Counted from the stretch's first letter, positions 36,121-43,615 are shown. The stretch: DNA of 64,000 bases from Acidobacteriota bacterium (GCA_030697165.1 JAUYQQ010000013.1:124001-188000); one strand, 5' to 3'. Program-made: numbers and translations. The notes: generated from the sequence alone by a model not told the origin.

Positions 36121-36192
36121 AGTTTCAGTTGAGAGTTTCAGTTTCAGTGGCAGTTTCAGTGGCAGTTTCAGTTTCAGTGGCAGTTTCAGTTG
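36121..36192. repeat. Left hexamer array (GTTTCA / GTGGCA)
   Basis: About eleven 6-bp units, mostly GTTTCA with interspersed GTGGCA, run up to GTTGCG. They are the reverse complement of the units in the right array, so the two can pair over a distance of about 600 bp. Confidence 0.9.
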
Positions 36193-36325
36193 CGGTTCAG
36201 CCGCCGGGTCGCAGAAATTGCTGCGGGCTTCGGCCACTCACCGGTCAGAAATTTCCACGTCTCGCAACGGCAATAGGCGATTGTCGCCGAAAAACCGGCG
36301 GTACACCCCTTGCTCTTGATTGACC

Positions 36326-36733
36326 ATGAAGCCACCATCCGACGCCCGAAAACGCACCCTCGCACTGCAGGAGCGCGCCTTACGGTTCAGCACTGGAGTG
36401 AATCTCTCGTGTCCGAGCCAGTTCTCCAACATCCCAAGCGCCACCATCTGGCGTCAACTGGTTCGCTGTGCGGACTCCGTGTCCGCGAATCTAGTCGAGG
36501 CCGACGATGCGTCGAGCACCGCGGACTTCTTGTATAAGATCCAGTTGACGCTGAGAGAGGCCAAGGAATCACGCCAATGCCTGGCCAAACTCCGGCTGGC
36601 CAAACTGGACGCGTGGGATGCCGTCGGTAGACTGGAGGACGAGGCCATCGAACTGTCGGCGATCTTCGCGACGATCGCCATCAAGGTCGCCAGCCGCCTC
36701 GAACGGGAATCGCAATCTCGACGCCGAAACTGA
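36326..36733 (+). CDS. Four-helix-bundle protein (23S rRNA intervening-sequence / Avd-like)
   Basis: The 135-residue protein has the amphipathic helix pattern of this family. LQERALRFSTG forms helix 1, ATIWRQLVRCADSVSANLVE the second, FLYKIQLTLREAKESRQCL the third, and the fourth runs VGRLEDEAIELSAIFATIAI. The EA...DF..K...REAKES signature is diagnostic. Family members include proteins encoded in 23S rRNA intervening sequences and Avd-like proteins of diversity-generating retroelements; they form oligomers and may bind nucleic acid. No rRNA or retroelement surrounds this copy. ATG is chosen; TTG 6 nt upstream is possible. The stop codon TGA is within the first GAAACT unit of the right array. 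Confidence 0.85.
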   Translation: MKPPSDARKRTLALQERALRFSTGVNLSCPSQFSNIPSATIWRQLVRCADSVSANLVEADDASSTADFLYKIQLTLREAKESRQCLAKLRLAKLDAWDAVGRLEDEAIELSAIFATIAIKVASRLERESQSRRRN

Positions 36734-36761
36734 AACTGAAACTGAAACTGCAACTGCAACT
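36726..36761. repeat. Right hexamer array (GAAACT / GCAACT)
   Basis: Four GAAACT units followed by two GCAACT units overlap the last codons and the stop codon of the four-helix-bundle gene, and then grade into TTCAAC-type repeats up to 36789. Confidence 0.9.
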
Positions 36762-36807
36762 TCCAACTTCAACTACCAACTTTCAACTCGTCAACTTACA
36801 ACTATCC

Positions 36808-37047
36808 ATGATGCAGGCATTTTCGGTCGTCGCCGCGCTGTTGATTCTCTTTCCGTTCGCAGCCAGTCAACTGGGCCGGCTGTCCACGCGCACCTTGTCG
36901 TACCAACTGATGAACCTGGCTGGCTCTTCCGCGCTCACCATCGTTGCCCTGGTCGAACGGCAGTACGGGTTCATCCTGCTCGAGGGGACCTGGGCCATTG
37001 CGAGCGCCGTCGGGTTGGTGAGCGTCCTGCGCGCCAGGGGGAAATAG
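36808..37047 (+). CDS. Small two-to-three-helix membrane protein (CBU_0592-like)
   Basis: The 79-residue protein has hydrophobic stretches VVAALLILFPFAASQLG, LMNLAGSSALTIVAL and WAIASAVGLVSVL. The spacing resembles the CBU_0592-type small membrane protein family, in which a Y-x-L-x-N-x-x-G motif (here YQLMNLAGSS) precedes the second helix and a Glu-Gly-x-W motif (LLEGTWA) the third. The role is unknown. Two adjacent ATGs could start it. It begins 18 bp beyond the end of the repeat-flanked cassette. Confidence 0.7.
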   Translation: MMQAFSVVAALLILFPFAASQLGRLSTRTLSYQLMNLAGSSALTIVALVERQYGFILLEGTWAIASAVGLVSVLRARGK

Positions 37048-37067
37048 GGCGGCCTCTGGCTGGCACA

Positions 37068-37745
37068 CTACTGGATCGCGTATCCGGTCAGCAGGAACTT
37101 CGCGCTGCCGCCGCGCACGTTGATGCCGTGACCGAACGAACAGCCGCCGCCGAACGTCACCCCGAGCCGCGAGACATTCAGCAGCGCCTTGTCGAAGTTG
37201 AACCGCGCGACGCTGTCGGCATTGCCGAACTGCCCGTTCACGCTCGACCACGCGCCGGGCTCCAGGGGCACGGCGATCGTCGCGCTGCCATCGGCGAGCG
37301 CGAACGCCCGTGGATTGGACCACCATCGGTCGTAGGCGCCGTTGCCGTTGTTGTTGGCCCACAGAAATGGCCGCACCGAAGCCGGAAGGCTACATGCGCT
37401 CGTGATGGGATCAAGCGAGTTGAACACGACCGGGCCAGTGGTCATGACGCGCAGCGACACCACCACGGTCCCGCGGATCGTCGTCAGGGCACTGGGCGAG
37501 AAGAGGTAATGCATCGATCCCGTCTCCGGGAAGTCGAACTCCAGCTGCGCGGCACTATTGGTGGTGAGCGGGAACGGATCGGGAGTGCCGATGGTCTGCC
37601 AGAGGCCGCTTTGCAGCGACAGCGTGAGCGGCGTCGGCGGATCAGCCGACGGCCCCGTCGGTGACCCCGAACACGCCACCTGTGTGGCTAGTGACACCAA
37701 TAGCGCCACCACGAACGCGCGTCGGGGCCTCACCAGGTTCGTCAC
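37068..37745 (-). CDS. Hypothetical lipoprotein
   Basis: The 225-residue protein begins with an arginine-rich n-region, a hydrophobic core and the lipobox TQVACSGSPTGPS, so it is probably lipid-anchored. The mature part is beta-rich, with paired cysteines (TSACSLP and GGCSFG), and matches no family I recognise. Its GTG start overlaps the methyltransferase stop (GTGA, 37742-37745), so the two are translationally coupled. Confidence 0.65.
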   Translation of the reverse strand: MTNLVRPRRAFVVALLVSLATQVACSGSPTGPSADPPTPLTLSLQSGLWQTIGTPDPFPLTTNSAAQLEFDFPETGSMHYLFSPSALTTIRGTVVVSLRVMTTGPVVFNSLDPITSACSLPASVRPFLWANNNGNGAYDRWWSNPRAFALADGSATIAVPLEPGAWSSVNGQFGNADSVARFNFDKALLNVSRLGVTFGGGCSFGHGINVRGGSAKFLLTGYAIQ

Positions 37746-38341
37746 TCTCTACCTGGTTGGCGGCGTTCGGCCACGACAGACGCGATAAAGCGGCCGTCGA
37801 CCTCGCCTTCCCGTGATCGAATCACGGCCAACGGTGCCAGGAGCGCGGGCAGTTCGCCCGCATTCAGCAGGAATACCGGGTTCTTCGGATGGCCACGCTC
37901 GGCCTGCCGCGCGGTGAAGGTCTCGTAAAAGAGCCGCCCGCCTGGCGCCAATGCCTCTCGCAGGGCGGGCATCAGCGGACGATGCAGGTAGTTGAACACC
38001 AGCACCGCGTCGCACGGCCCAGGCAACGACGGCACCGGATCGGTTTCAAGATCCACCACGTCGCAACTGAGCGACAGGTGCAACCGTTCGGCCGTCTCCT
38101 GGAGAAACTCGATCTTCTCCGGATCGCGGTCGATGGCGTGCACGTCGAAGCCGGCGCTGGCCAGCAACAGCGCGTGCCGGCCGCGGCCGCTCGCGACATC
38201 CAGCACCTTGCCGCCACGCGGCAGCAGATCGGCATTCTCGATCAACCAGGCGGCGGGCCCGGGAAGTAAAGGCGCAGCGGACGCGCGAGTCGCCGCCCAG
38301 GCGGCCAGGTCCTGGGCAATAGTGCGGAAATTCTGCTTCAT
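37742..38341 (-). CDS. Class I SAM-dependent methyltransferase, TehB-like
   Basis: The 199-residue cytoplasmic protein has GGKVLDVASGRGRHALLLA (motif I), VHAIDRDPEKIEFLQE with the acidic ribose contact, DAVLVFNYLHRPLMPALREA and LAPGGRLFYETFT. The arrangement resembles TehB/YcgJ-type small methyltransferases; substrate unknown. I chose ATG 38341, because upstream codons look non-coding and an AGGAGG-like stretch lies before it. It is upstream of and coupled to the lipoprotein gene. Confidence 0.82.
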   Translation of the reverse strand: MKQNFRTIAQDLAAWAATRASAAPLLPGPAAWLIENADLLPRGGKVLDVASGRGRHALLLASAGFDVHAIDRDPEKIEFLQETAERLHLSLSCDVVDLETDPVPSLPGPCDAVLVFNYLHRPLMPALREALAPGGRLFYETFTARQAERGHPKNPVFLLNAGELPALLAPLAVIRSREGEVDGRFIASVVAERRQPGRE

Positions 38342-38476
38342 GTTTGCGGGAACTGCGTACCTCCTGATGCTACACGGTTGCCGCGTTCTTCGATGACCGT
38401 TCGTACCCCTGTTTTGCCCAGCGAACACGCTTGACGATCCGATTCAGACGATGGCATCGTCGTCGCGAGGGCGCAC

Positions 38477-39028
38477 ATGACCTTGTTTACGCGACGGCAG
38501 CAGACGGTGAACGAGTACCTCGCTGGCGAGGAGACACTCAACCGGCAGGGACTCATCTGGGGCTCGGTCTTGAACGAGCCGGCCCCCAACTACACCCACC
38601 AGGCCATCGTGACCCGCGTGGTCGTCCTGCTGGATGAGCACGTGCGCGCACACCAGGCGGGGCTGGTGTGCGTGTCGCCGCTGGATGTCATCCTCGACGA
38701 GAAGCGGGCGCTGGTGGTGCAGCCAGATCTCCTGTTCATCTCGAACGAGCGGGTCACCATCCTGCGGAACCAGGTCTGGGGCGCCCCAGATCTGGTCGTC
38801 GAAGTCGAGTCTCCCAGCACGCGCCGCCGCGACCGCACCGCCAAGCGGGTCTGGTATCGGCGCTACGGGGTCCGCGAATACTGGCTGATCGATCCCATCG
38901 CAGAGACGGTGACGGTGGTCGGACTGGAGGCGGCGCGCTCGACCCGCCGGCAGTTCCACGGCCAACGCTCCCTCCGGTCGACGGTGTTGCCAGAGCTTCG
39001 CATTCTTGCCGCCGCATTCTTCGAATAG
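38477..39028 (+). CDS. Uma2-family putative restriction endonuclease
   Basis: The 183-residue protein is the second Uma2/DUF820 member in the window. It has VQPDLLFISNERV, GAPDLVVEVESPSTRRRDRT and VREYWLIDPIAETVTVVGLE, with the PD-(D/E)XK core residues in place. It is about as similar to the 32523 copy as two paralogues would be, but it starts with a different N-terminal helix (FTRRQQTVNEYLAGEE). It lies 85 bp upstream of the methionine-biosynthesis fusion gene on the same strand; no functional link is evident. Confidence 0.87.
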   Translation: MTLFTRRQQTVNEYLAGEETLNRQGLIWGSVLNEPAPNYTHQAIVTRVVVLLDEHVRAHQAGLVCVSPLDVILDEKRALVVQPDLLFISNERVTILRNQVWGAPDLVVEVESPSTRRRDRTAKRVWYRRYGVREYWLIDPIAETVTVVGLEAARSTRRQFHGQRSLRSTVLPELRILAAAFFE

Positions 39029-39057
39029 TCCACGGAGCCGCCGGCCGCCGAGATGCG

Positions 39058-39075
39058 TATCCACGTATGTGGATA
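39058..39075. promoter_or_regulatory. Palindrome TATCCAC-GTAT-GTGGATA, candidate operator
   Basis: A perfect 7-bp inverted repeat with a 4-bp spacer lies 39-56 bp upstream of the fusion gene's ATG, in the only intergenic space before the methionine block. The size and symmetry suit a dimeric repressor. I do not recognise it as a MetJ, SahR or SamR box and saw no SAM riboswitch fold. Confidence 0.4.
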
Positions 39076-39101
39076 TGTTTGTAATACTTCCAGATTCAAG
39101 G

Positions 39102-39107
39102 CACAAT
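39102..39107 (+). promoter_or_regulatory. -10-like hexamer for the MetX-Hom fusion gene
   Basis: CACAAT lies 6 nt before the ATG, the same spacing as the clearer TANNNT sites. It differs from TANNNT in its first base, so support is modest. Confidence 0.35.
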
Positions 39108-39113
39108 GCCGCG

Positions 39114-41465
39114 ATGGCAACCCTGGCGGCCACCGACCTGCGCCCGCGCCGGCTGGTGATCGAACACCTGTCCATCACGATCGAGGGCCGCGCCCTCGAA
39201 GACGTCCAGCTCGGCGGCTGGGTCTACGGCCCCGAGCTCGGCACCGCTCCCGTCGTCGTGGTCGTCGGCGGCATCACCGCGTCGCCGTTTCCGTTCGGCG
39301 ACGGCCAGGCGGCCGGCGACGATGAGCGCGCGGCGTGGTGGCCGGCGCTCTGCTCGCCTGACCTGATCGATCCCGCAAGGCACACCGTGCTGTGCCCGTC
39401 GTGGCCCGGCAACGGCTCGACGTGGCGCGGGTTCGACGATCCGGGCACCATTGAATCCATCTCGATTGCCGGGCTCGCAGACCTCGTCGCCGCGTGGCTC
39501 GACGGCTGCGGCTGCTCGACCCCGGTCACGTGGGTGGGCGCCAGCCTGGGCGGCATGGTCGGGGTCGCCTTTGCGGCGCGCCATGCCGACCGGTGCGCCA
39601 GGCTTATTTCGATTTCCGGTGGCCTGCGGCCCGACGGCTGGGGCACGGCCACGCGCCACTTGCAGCGCGAACTGGTCCGCGACGGCTTGCGCAACGGCGA
39701 CGTCGCCACCGGCATGAGCCGCGCCCGCCAGTTGGGCATGCTGACTTATCGCGGCCGCGATGAGCTGGACACGCGCTTCGGCAAGCTGCAACCGGGCCTC
39801 GATCGGCCGCCGGTCGCCGCGTATCTCGATCACCATGGCCGTCGGTTCGCCGAACGGTTTCCGGTCAAGACGTTCCTGATCCTGAGCGAGGCCATCGATC
39901 GCGGGTGGCTGAGCGATCCGCGGGCGATGCGCGAGGCGATCCAGGCGATCAGCGCTGAAACGCTGGTGGTGGGCGTGCCCGGCGACATGCTGTTTCCGTG
40001 GGCACTGCAGGTCGAGCTGCACCGCGCGCTGCAAGCGGCGGGCGCCGACTCGTCGCTGTGGAAGCTGGAGTCGGTGTTCGGGCACGACGCGTTCCTCGCC
40101 GACCAGGAACGGCTGGCCGAGGTCCTGCGCGGCGCCGGCGCGTTCGGCGGCGAGCTGCGGCTGGCGGCACGGCCGCGATTCGACGGGGTGGGAGTCGAAC
40201 CGGTGCGCGAGATCCGCATCGGCCTGGTTGGCTGCGGCACGGTGGGGCGGGGCGTGCTCGAAATGATCGAGCGGCAACGCGACGCCGTGGCCGAGCGCTA
40301 CGGTGTCCGGTTCCGCGTGTCGCGGATTGCGGTGCGCGACCTGACCAAGGATCGCGGCCCACGCGCGGCCGGCATCCCGATCGGCGATCAGGCGCTCGAG
40401 CTCGTCAGCGATCCCGAAGTCGACGTCGTCGTCGAGGTCGCCGGCGGGACCGCGCTGGAACCGATCCTGCGCGCGGCCCTGGCCGCCGGCAAGCCGGTGG
40501 TCACCGCCAACAAGGCGCTGCTCGCCTCGAAACTGGCCGACCTGGGGGTGCTGGCGCAACGCACCGAGACGCCGCTGTACTGTGAAGCGGCCGCGGCCGC
40601 GGCCATTCCGATCGTGCGGCACTTGAGCCATCGCGCCGACGAGGTGGACAGCTTGTGGGGCATCGTCAACGCCACCTGCAACTTCGTGATGACCCGCCTC
40701 GAGCAAGGCGACCTGTCGCTGGCCGATGCGATTGCTGAAGCCCAGAAGCTGGGGTTCGCCGAAGCGCAGCCGGATGCCGACCTCGACGGCCACGACGCGG
40801 CCGCCAAGCTGTCGATTCTCGCGTATCGCGCCTTTGGCGCGTGGGTGCGGCCCGACGGGTTCCTGGTGCGCGGCATTCGCGACATCGATCCGGCGGATTG
40901 CGACCTGGCCGAATCCATGGGTTGCCGCATCCGGCAGATCGCGCGGGCCGTGCGCATCAACGGCGCGCTCGACATGGCGGTGGAGCCGTTGCTGCTGCCC
41001 ACCTGGCACCTGCTGGCCTCGGTCGAAGAGGAATACAACGCGGTCTACATGCGGTGCGTGTCGTCCGGCGACTTGAGCCTGTTCGGCAAGGGCGCTGGCG
41101 CGTTGCCCACCGCCACGGCCGTGCTCGGCGACCTGATCGATCTGGCCCAGGACAACTCCGTCCGCTGGCCGGTGCCACGGGTCCTGCCAGTCGCCCGCGA
41201 CGGCACGGCGGTCACGCCGGCGCCGCGGCGGCACTACCTGCGCATCACCGGCCAGCCGCATCCGGGCCTCGAACGAAAGTTCGAAGGGCTCGTGCGGCGT
41301 CACGGGCTGACGGTGCAGAACCGCGCCTCGCGGCTCGAGGCCGACCGCGTGCACACCGCCTTCATGATCTCCGCCAGTTCCGACACGCAGATTGCCGAGG
41401 TGACCGAAGCGGTGGGAAACCTCGCCCGCGTCGAACAGAAGCTCTGCCTCGGAGTCATGGATTGA
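39114..41465 (+). CDS. Fusion of MetX-like acyltransferase and homoserine dehydrogenase
   Basis: The 783-residue protein joins two enzymes. Residues 1-360 are an alpha/beta hydrolase of the homoserine O-acyltransferase (MetX) type, with nucleophile Ser144 in GASLGG, Asp291 in VPGDMLFP and His324 in FGHDAF, the MetX triad pattern. Residues 363-700 are homoserine dehydrogenase, with IRIGLVGCGTVGRGVLEM binding NAD(P), PVVTANKALLA and LDGHDAAAKLSILAYRAFG. Residues 705-783 are a C-terminal ACT domain. The enzyme would make homoserine from aspartate semialdehyde and activate it by acylation in one chain. A PLP sulfhydrylase-type gene follows, which completes the route. Start ATG 39114 excludes an unlikely upstream extension. 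Confidence 0.85.
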   Translation: MATLAATDLRPRRLVIEHLSITIEGRALEDVQLGGWVYGPELGTAPVVVVVGGITASPFPFGDGQAAGDDERAAWWPALCSPDLIDPARHTVLCPSWPGNGSTWRGFDDPGTIESISIAGLADLVAAWLDGCGCSTPVTWVGASLGGMVGVAFAARHADRCARLISISGGLRPDGWGTATRHLQRELVRDGLRNGDVATGMSRARQLGMLTYRGRDELDTRFGKLQPGLDRPPVAAYLDHHGRRFAERFPVKTFLILSEAIDRGWLSDPRAMREAIQAISAETLVVGVPGDMLFPWALQVELHRALQAAGADSSLWKLESVFGHDAFLADQERLAEVLRGAGAFGGELRLAARPRFDGVGVEPVREIRIGLVGCGTVGRGVLEMIERQRDAVAERYGVRFRVSRIAVRDLTKDRGPRAAGIPIGDQALELVSDPEVDVVVEVAGGTALEPILRAALAAGKPVVTANKALLASKLADLGVLAQRTETPLYCEAAAAAAIPIVRHLSHRADEVDSLWGIVNATCNFVMTRLEQGDLSLADAIAEAQKLGFAEAQPDADLDGHDAAAKLSILAYRAFGAWVRPDGFLVRGIRDIDPADCDLAESMGCRIRQIARAVRINGALDMAVEPLLLPTWHLLASVEEEYNAVYMRCVSSGDLSLFGKGAGALPTATAVLGDLIDLAQDNSVRWPVPRVLPVARDGTAVTPAPRRHYLRITGQPHPGLERKFEGLVRRHGLTVQNRASRLEADRVHTAFMISASSDTQIAEVTEAVGNLARVEQKLCLGVMD

Positions 41466-41468
41466 AGC

Positions 41469-41564
41469 CAGGGAACAGGGATCAGGGATCGGGGATCAGG
41501 GATCAGGGATCGGGGATCGGGGATCAGGGATCGGGGATCGGGGATCAGGGATCGGGGATCGGGG
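41469..41564. repeat. Heptamer array C[AG]GGGAT, 13-14 units
   Basis: An uninterrupted 7-bp array of CAGGGAT and CGGGGAT begins 3 bp after the fusion gene's stop and ends 50 bp before the next start. The G-rich strand is the non-template strand, so the transcript would carry a run of potential G-quartets. It is the longest of three copies in the window. Confidence 0.92.
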
Positions 41565-41614
41565 CGTGGCTCGACCCGGCGGGCTGCCCCGCTGAGCGGC
41601 CGCCGGTTTCGGCG

Positions 41615-42946
41615 ATGGCCCCCGCGACTCAGGCCATTCACCAGGGCATCGACGACCACGCGCGGCGCACCGGCGTCCCGTATCTGCATCCCGACGAGCC
41701 GACCGTGCAGCTCGACCTGCTGGGCTCGGCACCGGTCGTGGCCTGGCAGGAGGGCAAGGCCGCATTCCTGTTTGCCAGCGAGGGCTGCTGGTCGGAACTG
41801 CCTCACTTGTATGCCCGCTATGGCACCACCGCGACCACCGCGTTGATTGCGAAACTGAAGGCACTGGAGCACGCGACCAGCGCGATTGTGTGCGATTCGG
41901 GCATGCAGGCCACCGCGCTGGCCTTCGATGTCCTGATGGGTCCCTTCGACTCCGCTCAGGGCAGGTCGGGTGGTCACGCCGTGCTCATGCGCCAGGTCTA
42001 CAACAAGACCCGCAGCTACCTGGAGTGGCTGGCGGCCCGCACCGGCGGCAGCGTCACGATCGTGGACGATGGCGATGCCGCGGCGCTGGCGGCGGCCATT
42101 ACGCCGGCGACCCGATTCGTGTTTGCCGAAACGTTCACCAACCCCCTGGTCCGCGCCCAGGACTTCAACCGGTTGCGCGAGGTAATGGCCGGAGCCCGCG
42201 AGCGGGCCCCGGGCATTCGACTGGTGCTCGACACGACCATCGCCTCGCCCTGGGCCTTCGCCGTGCCGCCCCTCCAAAATGGCATCGATATCGTCGTCGC
42301 CAGCGGCACCAAGTCGCTCGGCGGCAACGACCGTGACATGTGGGGCTACCTCGCGACCAACGATTCGCCCTTTGCCAATGCGGTGATGGACCTCGTGGCC
42401 ATGCGCGGCGGCATTCTCGACTGGCGCCGCGCCGAGGCCGTGGTGGCGTCGTTCGACGGCGCCGGCGAGTCGCACGCCCGGCGATCGGCGTCAGCATCGA
42501 AGGTGGCCGCCTTCCTCGCGGCCCATCCCAAGGTCAGCGAGGTGTTCCACCCGTCGCTCGGGTCACACCCCGACGCGGCGGCCATTGCCAGCCAGTACAC
42601 GCGGCCCGGGTCGCTGCTCTCCTTCAGGGTGAAGGGCGCGGACGAGGACCAGACCCGGCACCTCGCCGACGTGCTCGCCACCTGCATCATCGTGCGCTAC
42701 GCGCTGTCGTTCGACGGTCTGGCCACCAAGGTGAACCATCACCGCACCGTGTCCGAGTACTTCACGGCCCTCGAACAGCTGAAACGCAACGGATTCGACC
42801 GGCTGATCCGGCTCGGACTCGGCCTGGAGGAGGCCGACGACGTGATCGCCGCGCTCAACTGGACGCTGCATCACGGGCAGACGGTGACCGCCGCTGAAAT
42901 TGCGGCATGGCAGCAGCAGCGCCGGGCAGTTACACTGGGAGCCTGA
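41615..42946 (+). CDS. Cys/Met-metabolism PLP enzyme (MetY/MetB/MetZ-like)
   Basis: The 443-residue fold-type I PLP enzyme has the lysine in SGTKSLGGNDRD (about residue 232). SAIVCDSGMQATALAFDVLM is the cofactor-phosphate loop, and SLGSHPDA and GSLLSFRVKG lie in the C-terminal domain. It is expected to make homocysteine or cystathionine from O-acylhomoserine produced by the upstream fusion; which sulfur donor is used cannot be told. Residues about 110-120 (PFDSAQGRSGG) derive from a dispersed palindromic repeat inserted in frame. The stop overlaps the next ATG (TGATG). Confidence 0.88.
   Translation: MAPATQAIHQGIDDHARRTGVPYLHPDEPTVQLDLLGSAPVVAWQEGKAAFLFASEGCWSELPHLYARYGTTATTALIAKLKALEHATSAIVCDSGMQATALAFDVLMGPFDSAQGRSGGHAVLMRQVYNKTRSYLEWLAARTGGSVTIVDDGDAAALAAAITPATRFVFAETFTNPLVRAQDFNRLREVMAGARERAPGIRLVLDTTIASPWAFAVPPLQNGIDIVVASGTKSLGGNDRDMWGYLATNDSPFANAVMDLVAMRGGILDWRRAEAVVASFDGAGESHARRSASASKVAAFLAAHPKVSEVFHPSLGSHPDAAAIASQYTRPGSLLSFRVKGADEDQTRHLADVLATCIIVRYALSFDGLATKVNHHRTVSEYFTALEQLKRNGFDRLIRLGLGLEEADDVIAALNWTLHHGQTVTAAEIAAWQQQRRAVTLGA
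41942..41961. repeat. Repeat-derived insertion inside the PLP enzyme gene
   Basis: CCCTTCGACTCCGCTCAGGG has CCCT/AGGG ends and encodes FDSAQG in a loop before HAVLMRQVYN, where homologues normally run straight through. The phrase looks like a dispersed element tolerated in frame. Confidence 0.55.
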
Positions 42947-43608
42947 TGGGCGCCGCGACACACCTCGGTATCAAACTCAACGAATACGATGCGGTAATCC
43001 GCACCCTGATCCCTCACTACCAGGAGCTGATCGCCTCGGCCGGGATGGTCGTCGGCGCGCTGGCGCGAACGGCGCCGGCGGTGGTCGACCTTGGCACCGG
43101 TTCCGGCGCGCTGGCGCAGGCTATTCTCAAGGCCCGGCCGCGGGCGCGCCTGATTGGCATCGACGAAGATCCCGGCATGCTGGCGATGGCCGAAAAGCGC
43201 CTGCGCGGCCGGATCCAGGCCATCGAAGGCGACTTCGAGTACACCGTGATCCCGCGCTGCGACGTCATCTCGGCGTCGTTCGCGCTGCATCACATCCCAA
43301 CCGGCCGCCGCAAGGCGGCGATCTACAAGCGATGCTTCGCGGCGCTGCGGCCCGGCGGCATGCTGGTGAGCGCCGATTGCTGCCTCGCCGCGTCGAAGAT
43401 GCTGCAACAGACCCACCGCGCCGAATGGCTGGCCCACTTGCAGGCACGCTACCCGCGCGCGAAGGCCGAGGGCTACTTGCGCGCGTGGGCCAAGGAAGAT
43501 GTGTACTTCACGCTCGAGCGGGAAGTGGCGCTGCTGCAGGACGCCGGGTTCAGCGTCGAGATCGCGTTCCGGAAGTCGTGCTTCGCGGTGGTGGTGGGGC
43601 TGAAGTAG
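42946..43608 (+). CDS. Class I SAM-dependent methyltransferase coupled to the PLP enzyme
   Basis: The 220-residue protein has AVVDLGTGSGALAQAI (motif I), IGIDEDPGMLAMAEK, ISASFALHHIPTG and LRPGGMLVSADCCLA. It is of the UbiE/CobT-like general methyltransferase group; substrate unknown. Its ATG overlaps the stop of the upstream PLP enzyme gene as TGATG, indicating translational coupling. That placement within the methionine block suggests a role in methyl or sulfur metabolism, but no residue proves it. Confidence 0.83.
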   Translation: MGAATHLGIKLNEYDAVIRTLIPHYQELIASAGMVVGALARTAPAVVDLGTGSGALAQAILKARPRARLIGIDEDPGMLAMAEKRLRGRIQAIEGDFEYTVIPRCDVISASFALHHIPTGRRKAAIYKRCFAALRPGGMLVSADCCLAASKMLQQTHRAEWLAHLQARYPRAKAEGYLRAWAKEDVYFTLEREVALLQDAGFSVEIAFRKSCFAVVVGLK

Positions 43609-43615
43609 TTGAAAT

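Larger units (their letters stand above)
36091..36789. mobile_element. Candidate cassette: four-helix-bundle gene within inverted hexamer arrays
   Basis: The left end begins GAGTTGAAAG (36091-36100) and the right end is its perfect inverse CTTTCAACTC (36780-36789). Inside these, AGTTGGTAGTT (36107-36117) is matched by AACTACCAACT (36771-36781). A left array of GTTTCA/GTGGCA hexamers (36121-36192) faces a right array of GAAACT/GCAACT hexamers (36726-36761). The only substantial gene inside encodes a four-helix-bundle protein whose stop lies in the right array. No transposase or reverse transcriptase is present. I infer a mobile or recombining unit; mobility itself is not shown by the sequence. 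Confidence 0.55.

Noticed and set aside
36091-36789. Diversity-generating retroelement, because an Avd-like protein is present
   Set aside because: No reverse transcriptase, template repeat or variable repeat with adenine-directed changes is found in or around the cassette.
36091-36789. Intervening sequence within a 23S rRNA gene
   Set aside because: The flanks are protein-coding genes, and no rRNA sequence is recognisable on either side.
36618-37664. Frame with an ETETETET-type run across the right hexamer array
   Set aside because: The run is the array read in another frame, and what follows is antisense to the lipoprotein gene. It overlaps the four-helix-bundle gene and has no start signal.
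39029-39113. SAM or cobalamin riboswitch upstream of the methionine block
   Set aside because: The leader is only 85 bp and shows a simple palindrome, without the multi-helix junction or conserved boxes of those riboswitches.
39096-41354. 752-codon open frame antisense to the MetX-Hom fusion
   Set aside because: Same antisense effect; the + strand shows complete catalytic motifs for two enzymes and an ACT domain.
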